This document shows positions 6,837-14,185 of a DNA stretch of 39,070 nucleotides, piece after piece. Location of the stretch: NCBI GenBank assembly GCA_964392915.1, contig CAYMRS010000018.1:1-39070 (forward strand). The letters run 5' to 3'. Each line of letters starts with the position of its first letter. Position 1 is the first letter of the stretch. The position numbers and the translations under genes were made by a program. The DNA comes from JAAYUK01 sp964392915 (GTDB taxonomy: Bacteria; Nitrospirota; Thermodesulfovibrionia; Thermodesulfovibrionales; Dissulfurispiraceae). A model generated the notes under the pieces. It made no database searches, was not told the DNA's origin, and saw only the letters and a program-made list of their open reading frames with translations.

Positions 6837-8943
6837 CTGTAGTTATGAGCGGCTGACATCGGCGGCATGAGTGATTTGCATCGAATGCTGTTTTTTCAGC
6901 AGTCTCGCGACGTGCAACATATGTGCGAGGTTTAGGGGCGCGCCCGCCGAGGTCAAACAATTCGGCAAACTTCGGAATCAGTTGCAATGTCATATCACGA
7001 AGCAGTTGTGCGACCTCATGCCCATGAAAAGCAATTGTCTGCCATTGGGCTATGCTCAGCGATTCATTGTCTTGAGTCGCATCGGCCTTCTCAGCAGCAC
7101 CTGCCGCAATCGCCTCAACTGGTTGAACAGGGGCGGTCGATTTTGGGTCCCACCCCCGCGTCACATGATAACCGCCGCAATCCGCCGCTACCAAAACCGT
7201 CTGGCCGGGGTACAAATCACGGCTTTCCGCCCTGCGCCAGATTCCTTCAAGCCAATCCCACACCCAAGCGCGTTTGCCTTTTTCCAATCGTGACCCACCG
7301 CCGCATAACCATTCTCTGGCCGCAAGAAACGGAACAGAACAAAGCGCCTCCCGCGTGGGCCGTATTTCTTCGGTAGGCTCTGACTTTTCGGCTATTTCCG
7401 ACCAAAAGACCTGAAGGTCGCGCTCGTTGCCAGACCGGATGAAGCGGCTGATGTCGATATCCGCCCCAGACAGGTCTGTGGTTGTGTCGAACAATTCGTC
7501 CAGTTCGTGGCGGAGCAATAGGTGGGTGGGTTCAAAGGGATAGAGCCGTGAAAGAAGGTCAGTGTGCTTTTCTTCAAATGCTTCGAGCTGTTGCGGAGAT
7601 ACATCGTTGATCAGGTCAAGAGCTTCCCTCGCCGCCCTGAGTTCGTCCAGAGAGTAAGGCAGGGCAGCCTTGGCTTCTGTATTATCAATGATAGCGCATT
7701 CATCGATTTCCTTTTTCTTTTCCTTGGTTTTTTCCTGTGCCGCCCGAGCCTTGTCTACGGCTTCTCTGGATTGCCCGGCGAGCAGGTCAACAACAATGAC
7801 CTGTGATGTACCGCCCCAGCGGGCAGAGCGACCAAAACGTTGCACCAGGCTGGCCCAAGGTGCCAGTTCGGTAATGAGCAGGCTCGCCGAAATATCGACA
7901 CCAGCCTCCACGACTTGGGTTGCGACAATAATGCGGTCGGTTCCGAACGCGCAAGCATTTTTGTTCAGAAAGTCATTTCGCCATGCGGCACGTTCCGAAG
8001 GTCTAAAACGGCTGTGAACCAGCCTGATGTCGGTTTGTTTCAGGGTTTTGTCTTCCGCCAGCAATTTATAAACATCCACAGTAGTAGCTACCCTGTTCAG
8101 AACCACCAGAGTTGGACCGCTTCTGCTTCTTTCAGCAGCAATGTGTTTTTGCGCAACCAGTGCGGCAATTCCCTTGGCATCTTTGACAACCTCCAACCGA
8201 CATGGCTTGCTTACGTCATCCCAAAGATGGCCGATACGTGCCCTTTCAGGAATCTTCATGAGCGGCAAGTTCTTGATCAGTAGTTCAGTATCAGGGCTTT
8301 TTTCAAGCCAGTTTTTCTGCAATGTAGCACTCATCCACCAAGTATGACAAGGCCGCATAATACGGTTCTGGTCGGCATCGTCCTCACGAAACGCTTGCAA
8401 TTGTGCCGACGTTGCAAGCCCAACATCCATCAATTGCACCTCATCCATCACCCAAAGTACATCATGATTGAGTAGTCCAAATTCCATTGGCCAACGGGCA
8501 CGGGGAGAGGCATATCCACGATTAAGGGCGCGAGACAGCAACATGTCCTGCGTGCCGATCAATACTGCGCAGTGTTCCGGATAGAGATGCCAGTTTCCTC
8601 TGTCAATTCCGCCCATAAGCACATGAACTCCTACTTTTCCAGTGTGCTCGCCACCAGTCCACAACAAACCTAACGATTCAAGGGCTGACCGAACTTCGCT
8701 TTCCGTTTGCTCGACCAATACACGCATAGGCAGACACCAGACAAGCCGACGCGGCCAACGGTCATCTTGTCGTTGGATTCGATGCCATAGCCAAGCGGCA
8801 AGAACTCCAAGAGTTTTTCCAAACCCAGTCGGAATCCTGATTATGCGATTGCTCAAACTCGCATCTATTGTAAGTTCGGTCTGCCAGTTATGGGACTTAT
8901 CAAATCCAGTCGCTTTTTTGAAATATTGTTCAAAGCTCTTCAT
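6829..8943 (-). CDS. Orphan Cas3 helicase of type I-G (I-U, GSU0051-like), C-terminally truncated
   Basis: This 704-residue protein has a complete SF2 helicase: Walker A IPTGFGKT at about residues 37-44, CLPMRVLVEQTE, VLWVMDEVQLMDVGLATSAQ, WWMSATLQ, VATQVVEAGVDIS and LVQRFGRSARWG. These sequences are characteristic of type I-G (formerly I-U) Cas3, in which the HD nuclease follows the helicase. Here only the approach to the HD domain is present (WQTIAFHGHEVAQLL, about 630-645). No HD dyad follows before the protein ends in apparently unrelated residues inside repeat copy B. No I-G cas5, cas7 or cas8 is nearby. AGGAG lies about nine bases before the ATG. It may be a nuclease-dead helicase or a relic. 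Confidence 0.85.
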   Translation of the reverse strand: MKSFEQYFKKATGFDKSHNWQTELTIDASLSNRIIRIPTGFGKTLGVLAAWLWHRIQRQDDRWPRRLVWCLPMRVLVEQTESEVRSALESLGLLWTGGEHTGKVGVHVLMGGIDRGNWHLYPEHCAVLIGTQDMLLSRALNRGYASPRARWPMEFGLLNHDVLWVMDEVQLMDVGLATSAQLQAFREDDADQNRIMRPCHTWWMSATLQKNWLEKSPDTELLIKNLPLMKIPERARIGHLWDDVSKPCRLEVVKDAKGIAALVAQKHIAAERSRSGPTLVVLNRVATTVDVYKLLAEDKTLKQTDIRLVHSRFRPSERAAWRNDFLNKNACAFGTDRIIVATQVVEAGVDISASLLITELAPWASLVQRFGRSARWGGTSQVIVVDLLAGQSREAVDKARAAQEKTKEKKKEIDECAIIDNTEAKAALPYSLDELRAAREALDLINDVSPQQLEAFEEKHTDLLSRLYPFEPTHLLLRHELDELFDTTTDLSGADIDISRFIRSGNERDLQVFWSEIAEKSEPTEEIRPTREALCSVPFLAAREWLCGGGSRLEKGKRAWVWDWLEGIWRRAESRDLYPGQTVLVAADCGGYHVTRGWDPKSTAPVQPVEAIAAGAAEKADATQDNESLSIAQWQTIAFHGHEVAQLLRDMTLQLIPKFAELFDLGGRAPKPRTYVARRETAEKTAFDANHSCRRCQPLITTDL

Positions 8944-9030
8944 ACAGTTTGTTCTCCTGCTCTATAATTTCTTGCGTGGCCGCTTGGCATTAATTATTGT
9001 TGCAAGTTTCGAACTTTAGCCTTCAGCCAT

Positions 9031-9076
9031 TGTTCTCTATTTTACTCTCCCATCTCTGACAAGGAGTGTCATAGGT
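9031..9076 (-). promoter_or_regulatory. 46-bp dyad element, copy C (upstream of orphan cas3)
   Basis: This copy has the best dyad, TGACA-aggag-TGTCA at 9057-9071. It occupies most of the gap between the RhuM-Fic stop (9105) and the orphan cas3 start (8943), ending 88 bases before that start. It aligns without gaps to copies A, B and D. A promoter/operator role is inferred. Confidence 0.65.
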
Positions 9077-9104
9077 AAAAACAGTTCAACCCGGCAAAGA
9101 GGCC

Positions 9105-10088
9105 TCAATCATTCCTCCGGTTAATAAGGTTGATAACGACCTTGACGATGGTTTCTTTTTCGTCCGGTCTGCTTTCGGCGATCAGAAGAGTCAGCGCTAC
9201 AAGGGCGTTGTCGGCCAGACGCTTTGTCCCATCGGCCCGATAGAGTATTCGGTTTGCGGCCAGAAAATAGATAAAGACTGCTGCGGCGATGCGCTTGTTG
9301 CCGTCGATAAAGGCATGGTTTTTAATGGTGAAGTATAGGAGATGGGCCGCTTTTTCCTCAATGCTGGGGTAGAGTTCTTCGCCGCCAAATGTCTGGTATA
9401 TCGTTTCAAGGGCGCTTTTGAAGCCATCGTCCTTCTCGATGCCGAAGATGCCGCCAAATTCCCCTTTCATTGAGTCGATGATCACCTTAGCCGCCTCGTA
9501 TGCAAGGACATGCGGCGTCGGGTGTGTAGTCTCTTCGATGGTCAGAGTTCCATGGTCGTAACGGTCAAGGGTGGTCAGTGCGTAGGCATAATCTGTGATA
9601 ACCCGTAACAGGCCGGTTGCTTCGTTGAAGCCGAGGGATTGACTGGCGAGGGTGTTTTCCAGAAGCGCTACGGTTTTGCGCAAGTCGGCTAGCTTTTCAG
9701 CCTGCTCACGGAAGATTTTTTCGTTGATTGTGTAGCCTTTGACAAGGTGTTCACGCAATACGCAGGTGGCCCATTGTCGAAACTGTGTGCCGCGTTTTGA
9801 ATTGACGCGATACCCGACGGAAATAATTATGTCGAGATTGTATAAGTCCATTTCTCTGACTTTGCCGTCTGCGGCAACCTGTGCATTTTTTACACAGGTT
9901 GAGGTTTTGTCTAACTCATTGGATTGATACACGTTTTTAACGTGCCTGACTATAACGGTACGGTCGCGATCAAAAAGTTGTGCCATCTGATGCGCGTCGA
10001 GCCAGACTGTCTCTTTGTCCAGCCGCACCTCTAGCGCAGCCTTGCCATCTTCGGCCTGATATATAAGGACTTCGCCGCTGTCAGTCAT
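9105..10088 (-). CDS. RhuM-family protein fused to a Fic/Doc domain
   Basis: This is a 327-residue two-domain protein. The N-terminal two thirds carries the RhuM pattern (WLDAHQMAQLFDRDRTVIVR, DLYNLDIIISVGYRV, FRQWATCVLREHLVKGYTIN), a DNA-binding-like domain common in phage and pathogenicity islands. The C-terminal third has HAFIDGNKRIAAAVFI, the Fic/Doc active-site motif (HxFxDGNxR). Fic/Doc enzymes transfer AMP or phosphate to target proteins, and Doc-like ones act as toxins. No separate antitoxin is seen, but the upstream BRO/ORF6N genes are DNA-binding candidates. GGAGGG precedes the ATG. It starts 21 bases after the BRO tail gene and is probably cotranscribed with it. The architecture is known; its target here is not. 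Confidence 0.85.
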   Translation of the reverse strand: MTDSGEVLIYQAEDGKAALEVRLDKETVWLDAHQMAQLFDRDRTVIVRHVKNVYQSNELDKTSTCVKNAQVAADGKVREMDLYNLDIIISVGYRVNSKRGTQFRQWATCVLREHLVKGYTINEKIFREQAEKLADLRKTVALLENTLASQSLGFNEATGLLRVITDYAYALTTLDRYDHGTLTIEETTHPTPHVLAYEAAKVIIDSMKGEFGGIFGIEKDDGFKSALETIYQTFGGEELYPSIEEKAAHLLYFTIKNHAFIDGNKRIAAAVFIYFLAANRILYRADGTKRLADNALVALTLLIAESRPDEKETIVKVVINLINRRND

Positions 10089-10109
10089 TTGGCCCTCCGA
10101 TGCTGTTAT

Positions 10110-10247
10110 TCATTTCCTTCCAAGCCGTTTGATCTTTTCCGGTTCCGCCAGATAGTTCTCTTTTGACACAACCTTTTTGCCGGTCTCTTTCTCAAGGTTT
10201 TTACGAGCGGCGCCGGCAACGCCGCCGCCTTTGCGGGCGGCTCTCAT
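10110..10247 (-). CDS. 45-residue BRO-family antirepressor C-terminal tail, copy 2
   Basis: ATG at 10245-10247 overlaps the ORF6N stop (ATGA). The 45 residues include RKGGGVAGAARKNLEKETGK followed by KVVSKENYL, close to the C-terminal tail of BRO-type antirepressors, and end in KIKRLGRK. The copy is the same length as that at 5883-6020 and better conserved relative to the family pattern. It lies between the intact ORF6N gene and the RhuM-Fic gene. It is either a coupled basic small protein or a relic of the split BRO gene. Confidence 0.62.
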   Translation of the reverse strand: MRAARKGGGVAGAARKNLEKETGKKVVSKENYLAEPEKIKRLGRK

Positions 10248-10750
10248 TCTTCAACCTCACGTTTGAAGCCGATTTTCTTTTTCTTCGGCTCCGAAGGAGC
10301 CATCAGCTGCCGGATTGCGTCGAAGACAGCCTTGAACTGGGAGTCGTATTTATTTTCCAGAGAGTTGAGCCTGCGCGAGAGTTCGACATTTGAGGCGAGC
10401 ATCTGCCGGAGCTTCACAAACGCACGCATGATCTCAATATTTACCTTCACGGCTCGTTCGCTGTTCAGCACACTGGACAGCATCGCAACTCCTTGTTCAG
10501 TAAAGGCATAGGGAAGATACCGGCGGCCACCCCACCGGCTTGAGGTGCCAAATTGGAACCTCAAGTTTTCGAATTCACCCGCGCCGAGCTGAATCATGAA
10601 ATCTTCCGGAAAGCGTTCGAGGTTCCTTTTTACCGCTCTGATGAGCATTTTTGTTTCAACTCCATATAGTTCTGCAAGGTCTGCGTCGAGCATGACTTTT
10701 TCGCCGCGAATCAGCAATATCTTTTTCTCGATGATCTCAACAGGAAGCAT
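10244..10750 (-). CDS. ORF6N-domain DNA-binding protein, copy 2 (intact)
   Basis: This 168-residue protein begins MLPVEIIEKKILLIRGEKVM. It carries LDADLAELYGVETKMLIRAV and GGRRYLPYAFTEQGVAMLSS, the ORF6N domain typical of phage antirepressor-like proteins, then a helical, charged C-terminus ending SEPKKKKIGFKREVEE. GGAGGAG lies about ten bases before the ATG. It is the intact paralogue of the broken copy at 6017-6526. The segment between the two conserved blocks differs most (GAGEFENLRFQFGTSSRWGG here), while the C-terminal 80 residues are almost the same. It probably binds DNA; its target is unknown. Confidence 0.85.
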   Translation of the reverse strand: MLPVEIIEKKILLIRGEKVMLDADLAELYGVETKMLIRAVKRNLERFPEDFMIQLGAGEFENLRFQFGTSSRWGGRRYLPYAFTEQGVAMLSSVLNSERAVKVNIEIMRAFVKLRQMLASNVELSRRLNSLENKYDSQFKAVFDAIRQLMAPSEPKKKKIGFKREVEE

Positions 10751-10783
10751 GGTTGTAATTTCTCCTCCCGCAAGTGGTTATTA

Positions 10784-10954
10784 TTATTTGCTTTGGAACA
10801 GAAAGATCCCAATGTCTTTCCCTGCTATTCTGTTTGCCTTATCGACACTGTCTGTGAGTGGATCATATGCATCGACTTCGGAAAACCACTATTCGTTATC
10901 ATGGAGCGTCCGCCGAATCTGTTTGCCTTTGAAAACTGCAAGCTGTAAGTTCAT
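10784..10954 (-). pseudogene. BRO-N antirepressor N-terminal remnant, copy 2, with stop codon
   Basis: This is the counterpart of 6560-6730 and has exactly the same length. It starts at ATG 10952-10954 with AGGAG eight bases upstream and reads MNLQLAVFKGKQIRRTLHDN, then Glu, then TAG at 10889-10891 where copy 1 has a Trp codon. The frame then continues to the same end. The remnant is broken here while the ORF6N gene below is intact; copy 1 shows the reverse. Confidence 0.7.
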
Positions 10955-11016
10955 AGAGTTGTCTCCTCTGCAGGCATCCTCAAAGTGCTTTTTTATTTCA
11001 GCGGTTTCAGACCCTT

Positions 11017-11062
11017 GCCTTCTATTCTACTTTCCTATCTCAGACAAATAGTGTCATACATC
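11017..11062 (-). promoter_or_regulatory. 46-bp dyad element, copy D
   Basis: This fourth copy has the core GACAAATAGTGTCATAC. It lies 62 bases upstream of the second BRO/ORF6N/RhuM-Fic unit and marks the right boundary of the accessory block; beyond it the DNA becomes visibly more GC-rich and polA begins. Confidence 0.6.
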
Positions 11063-11145
11063 AAGACTATTTCAAATTCTTTACGTTGCGAGACAGGAAA
11101 GCGGATTGCCACAGGGAAGAGACAAAGGCTCGCGACACTACCGCG

Positions 11146-12939
11146 TCAATGGGCTTCAGCCCAGTTCTTCCCCCACCCCATATCGACCTTCAGCGGCACC
11201 GAGAGTTTCATGGCGCTTTCCATCTCATGACGCACCAGTTTTTGCACTGTTTCTATCTCTTGCTCAGGAACTTCGAAGAGCAGTTCGTCATGGATCTGAA
11301 GAACCATCTTTGTCGCCAGTTTTTTAGCGGCAAGCGCGTCGTGAATCCGGATCATCGCTATCTTTATGAGGTCGGCGGCGGTTCCCTGCAGTGGCGTGTT
11401 GGTGGCGACGCGCTCGGCTGCCTGGCGGATGTTGATGTTTGAACTCCGGATATCCGGAATCTGCCGCCTGCGCCCGAACAGGGTGGTCACGAAACCCTGC
11501 CGGCGGGCAGTTTCGAGCGTCTGCTCGATATATGCCCTTACCCCGCTGTGTGTCGCGAAGTAGTGCTGAATAAACTCCGAGGCTTCTTTCGGGGCGATGC
11601 CGAGCGCTTCCGAGAGGCCATAGGCGCTCATGCCGTAAATGACGCCGAAATTGATCGTCTTGGCGAAACGCCGTTCATCGGCTGAAACCTCGCCAAGAGG
11701 CTTCTGAAAAACTTCCGACGCGGTTCGGGCATGCACGTCGATGTTGTGCTGAAAGGCATGGAGGAGTCCTTCGTCCCCGCTCATGTGGGCAAGGATGCGA
11801 AGCTCAATCTGCGAGTAGTCGGCAGACAGCAGGACATGCCCGTTTTCCGCGATAAATGCTTTGCGGATTCTCGTTCCCCAATCGGTGCGGACCGGAATGT
11901 TCTGGAGGTTCGGCTCGCTGCTGCTCAGCCGCCCGGTTGCGGTTACCGTCTGGTTGAAGGAGGTATGAATGCGCGCCGAGCCTGGATGGGCAAGCAAAGG
12001 CAGTGTGTCTATATAGGTCGTCTTCAGTTTGTGCAGGGTCCGGTAGCCGAGGATATGCGCCGGAAGTTCATGCTGATGGGCGAGATCTTCCAGCACATCG
12101 ACGCTGGTCGAAAACCCGGTCTTGGTCTTTTTGCCCGGCTTTAGACCGAGGTCTTCAAACAGCACTTTGGCGAGCTGTTTCGGAGAGTTGACGTTGAATT
12201 CCTGCCCGGCGACCCGGAAAATAGTAGACTGGAGATTATCCAGTTCACGCTCCAGTTCTTTCGACAATGCGTTCAGGAGCTGGATATCGATTTTCACGCC
12301 GGCTGATTCGATGTCCGCCAAAACCCTGATGAGCGGCATTTCGATATCAAAATAAAGCCGCGCGAGCCCCTCTTCTTCAAGCTTTGAAAAGAGAATCCCC
12401 TTCAATGCGAAGGCGAGTTCCGCATCTTCGGCCGCATACGGCACCGCATCTGCAAGTGGAACATGGGCAAAGGATGGTCTCTTTCCGAGCACTTCGAGAA
12501 ACGGCTGCTTCCGATGCTGGAGATACTCGAGGCCCGTTTCCTCAAGACTGTGATTCGGTTTGCTCGGATTCAGCAGGTATGCGGCGACCATGGTATCGAA
12601 CAGGGTACCCCGGACATCAATATCCTCATGCCGGAGCATCAGGATATCGAATTTCAGGTTGTGGCCGATTTTCGCGACAGAGTCATCCTCCATCACGCCG
12701 CGTAGAATATCAGGCGCTTCAGGCAGATTCGGGCCTTCGGTGTGGCGCACTGGCACATAATATGCCCTGCCCGGCTCACGGCAGAGCGAGATGCCGACCA
12801 CGCTGTCACTGAGAGGATTGTTGCCGGTCGCCTCGACATCGAATGCCAGCTCTCTCGGGGAGTGGGTAAGTGAAATCTGTTGAGGCGCTGTTATTTTTTT
12901 GGGTTCCGGCTGATGATCGAAGAGTGATTCCTGCTTCAT
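11146..12939 (-). CDS. polA: DNA polymerase I, proofreading and polymerase part
   Basis: This 597-residue protein equals a Klenow fragment. The 3'-5' exonuclease motifs are intact: AFDVEATGNNP (Exo I, D-x-E), GHNLKFDILML (Exo II) and YAAEDAELAF (Exo III). The polymerase motifs are intact: LLSADYSQIELRILAH (A), RRFAKTINFGVIYG (B) and MVLQIHDELLFEVP (C). It fills gaps in repair and Okazaki fragment processing. Its ATG overlaps the stop of the 5' nuclease gene by four bases (ATGA), with GGAG seven bases upstream. An in-frame stop lies eight codons before the ATG, so the frame does not extend back. Most bacteria have both parts in one protein; the two genes here sum to 904 residues, the usual full length. 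Confidence 0.95.
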   Translation of the reverse strand: MKQESLFDHQPEPKKITAPQQISLTHSPRELAFDVEATGNNPLSDSVVGISLCREPGRAYYVPVRHTEGPNLPEAPDILRGVMEDDSVAKIGHNLKFDILMLRHEDIDVRGTLFDTMVAAYLLNPSKPNHSLEETGLEYLQHRKQPFLEVLGKRPSFAHVPLADAVPYAAEDAELAFALKGILFSKLEEEGLARLYFDIEMPLIRVLADIESAGVKIDIQLLNALSKELERELDNLQSTIFRVAGQEFNVNSPKQLAKVLFEDLGLKPGKKTKTGFSTSVDVLEDLAHQHELPAHILGYRTLHKLKTTYIDTLPLLAHPGSARIHTSFNQTVTATGRLSSSEPNLQNIPVRTDWGTRIRKAFIAENGHVLLSADYSQIELRILAHMSGDEGLLHAFQHNIDVHARTASEVFQKPLGEVSADERRFAKTINFGVIYGMSAYGLSEALGIAPKEASEFIQHYFATHSGVRAYIEQTLETARRQGFVTTLFGRRRQIPDIRSSNINIRQAAERVATNTPLQGTAADLIKIAMIRIHDALAAKKLATKMVLQIHDELLFEVPEQEIETVQKLVRHEMESAMKLSVPLKVDMGWGKNWAEAH

Positions 12940-13859
12940 GCCGGCACTCCAAGAAAATCAAGCAGGGCCTGTCTGTCGGTGATTGCGGCATACTGCGCGC
13001 GGGGTTTATGACCTGACGCGGGAATCTGCTTCATCAGGCCTCTGAATTCGAACTCCGCAAACAGTTCGAGCAGGGCAGGCCAGTCCGGCTCCTGGAGAGC
13101 GAGCTCGCGGGGATTGGCTGAAACCGGCACGTCAGCATCGACGGTTGCGAGGATTCTGCTCATATGCACGGCATCCACCTGCTGACGAATCAGTGCGGCG
13201 ATGCGCGGTGTCGCGAATTGCTCCGGCGCTTCAAGCAGTGCTTCCAGGCTTCCGGCGCTCTGGATAAGCTCTTTCGCGGTTTTTTCTCCGATGCCCTTTA
13301 CTCCGGGTATGTTGTCGGACGCGTCTCCCATCAGGGCCATCACTTCCGGCACCCGCAGCGGCGGCACGCCGAAGCGCTCCACAACACCCGCCTCATCAAT
13401 AATCAGATCTTTCATCGGGTCATAAATCTTCACGCGATCACTTACCGCCTGCATCATGTCCTTGTCGCCGGTCAGAATATAGACGCTCGCCTTCTGCTCG
13501 GCGCACTGGCGTGCCAGCGTGGCGATTATGTCGTCCGCCTCATGCCCTGGCAACTCGAATGTTGCAATGCGCAGCGCCGCGATGACCTCCTTGATGCGCG
13601 GAATCTGGAGAATCAGGTCGCTTGGCGTCTCAGGCCGATGCGCTTTGTACTGCTCATACATCTGGTGGCGGCCGGTCGGTTCCTTCGAGTCAAAGGCGAT
13701 TGCCACGGCATCGGGCTTCTTTTCTTTCAGGATTTTCATGATCATGGTTGTGAAGCCGTAAATGGCGTTTGTCGGGAAGCCCTTTGAATTCGTCAGGGTT
13801 TTAATGGCGTGGAATGCGCGGTAAAAAAAGGAATTGCCGTCAATGAGGTAAACATTCAT
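12936..13859 (-). CDS. DNA polymerase I 5'-3' exonuclease part (split polA)
   Basis: This 307-residue protein has the complete 5' nuclease (FEN-like) domain: YLIDGNSFFYRAFHAIK, AFDSKEPTGRHQMYEQYKAHR, HEADDIIATLA, ILTGDKDMMQ and MGDASDNIPGVKGIGEKTA (metal ligands and helix-three-turn-helix). In DNA polymerase I this domain removes RNA primers. The last residues (YAAITDRQALLDFLG) look like the linker leading into the proofreading domain. It ends at TGA 12936-12938, overlapping the start of the polymerase gene. Upstream, TATAAT at 13865-13870 could be a -10 box very close to the ATG, with GAGG behind it. It is either a genuine split gene or a frameshift in one gene. Confidence 0.93.
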   Translation of the reverse strand: MNVYLIDGNSFFYRAFHAIKTLTNSKGFPTNAIYGFTTMIMKILKEKKPDAVAIAFDSKEPTGRHQMYEQYKAHRPETPSDLILQIPRIKEVIAALRIATFELPGHEADDIIATLARQCAEQKASVYILTGDKDMMQAVSDRVKIYDPMKDLIIDEAGVVERFGVPPLRVPEVMALMGDASDNIPGVKGIGEKTAKELIQSAGSLEALLEAPEQFATPRIAALIRQQVDAVHMSRILATVDADVPVSANPRELALQEPDWPALLELFAEFEFRGLMKQIPASGHKPRAQYAAITDRQALLDFLGVPA

Positions 13860-14185
13860 GGGGAATTATACCTCAAATAGTGCTTATCAAATTCTGATTG
13901 TTTCGGCATGACGCAGCCGAGATGCCTCCGCATGCCGGACCGGCATATCAAGGGAGCGATTTTGGTTCTTGCCCTCCTAACGGAAAGCATGAGTGACTCC
14001 CACCGAAGGCGGCAGAGCCGATGAGGCCGTGGTCGTTCAAACGGGAATCCTCATACTACAACACCTGGGGAGGACTGCTCGCTGCTTGAATGTCTGGAGC
14101 CCACTCTTGACATCCGATGTCGCCCTGGGTCGAATTGCATTCATCTCAACCTCAACAATGGCAAATCAGGATATGCTGTAAGCGG
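13860..14185. other. Gene-free stretch with a possible IS200/IS605 tail
   Basis: No convincing gene lies here. On the minus strand an open stretch at about 14160-14040 reads EMNAIRPRATSDVKSGLQTF followed by KQRAVLPR, which has the feel of a TnpB C-terminal tail. It is followed near 13992-14012 by a small hairpin (CCGCC-TTC-GGTGG) like those at IS200/IS605 right ends. Both similarities are from memory and weak. The remainder shows nothing recognisable apart from the possible polA -10 box. Confidence 0.3.

Noticed and set aside
5816..11062. The four 46-bp repeats as a CRISPR array
   Set aside because: They are 1 to 2.2 kb apart with genes between them, vary in sequence, and lack regular spacers. 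No array is in the window.
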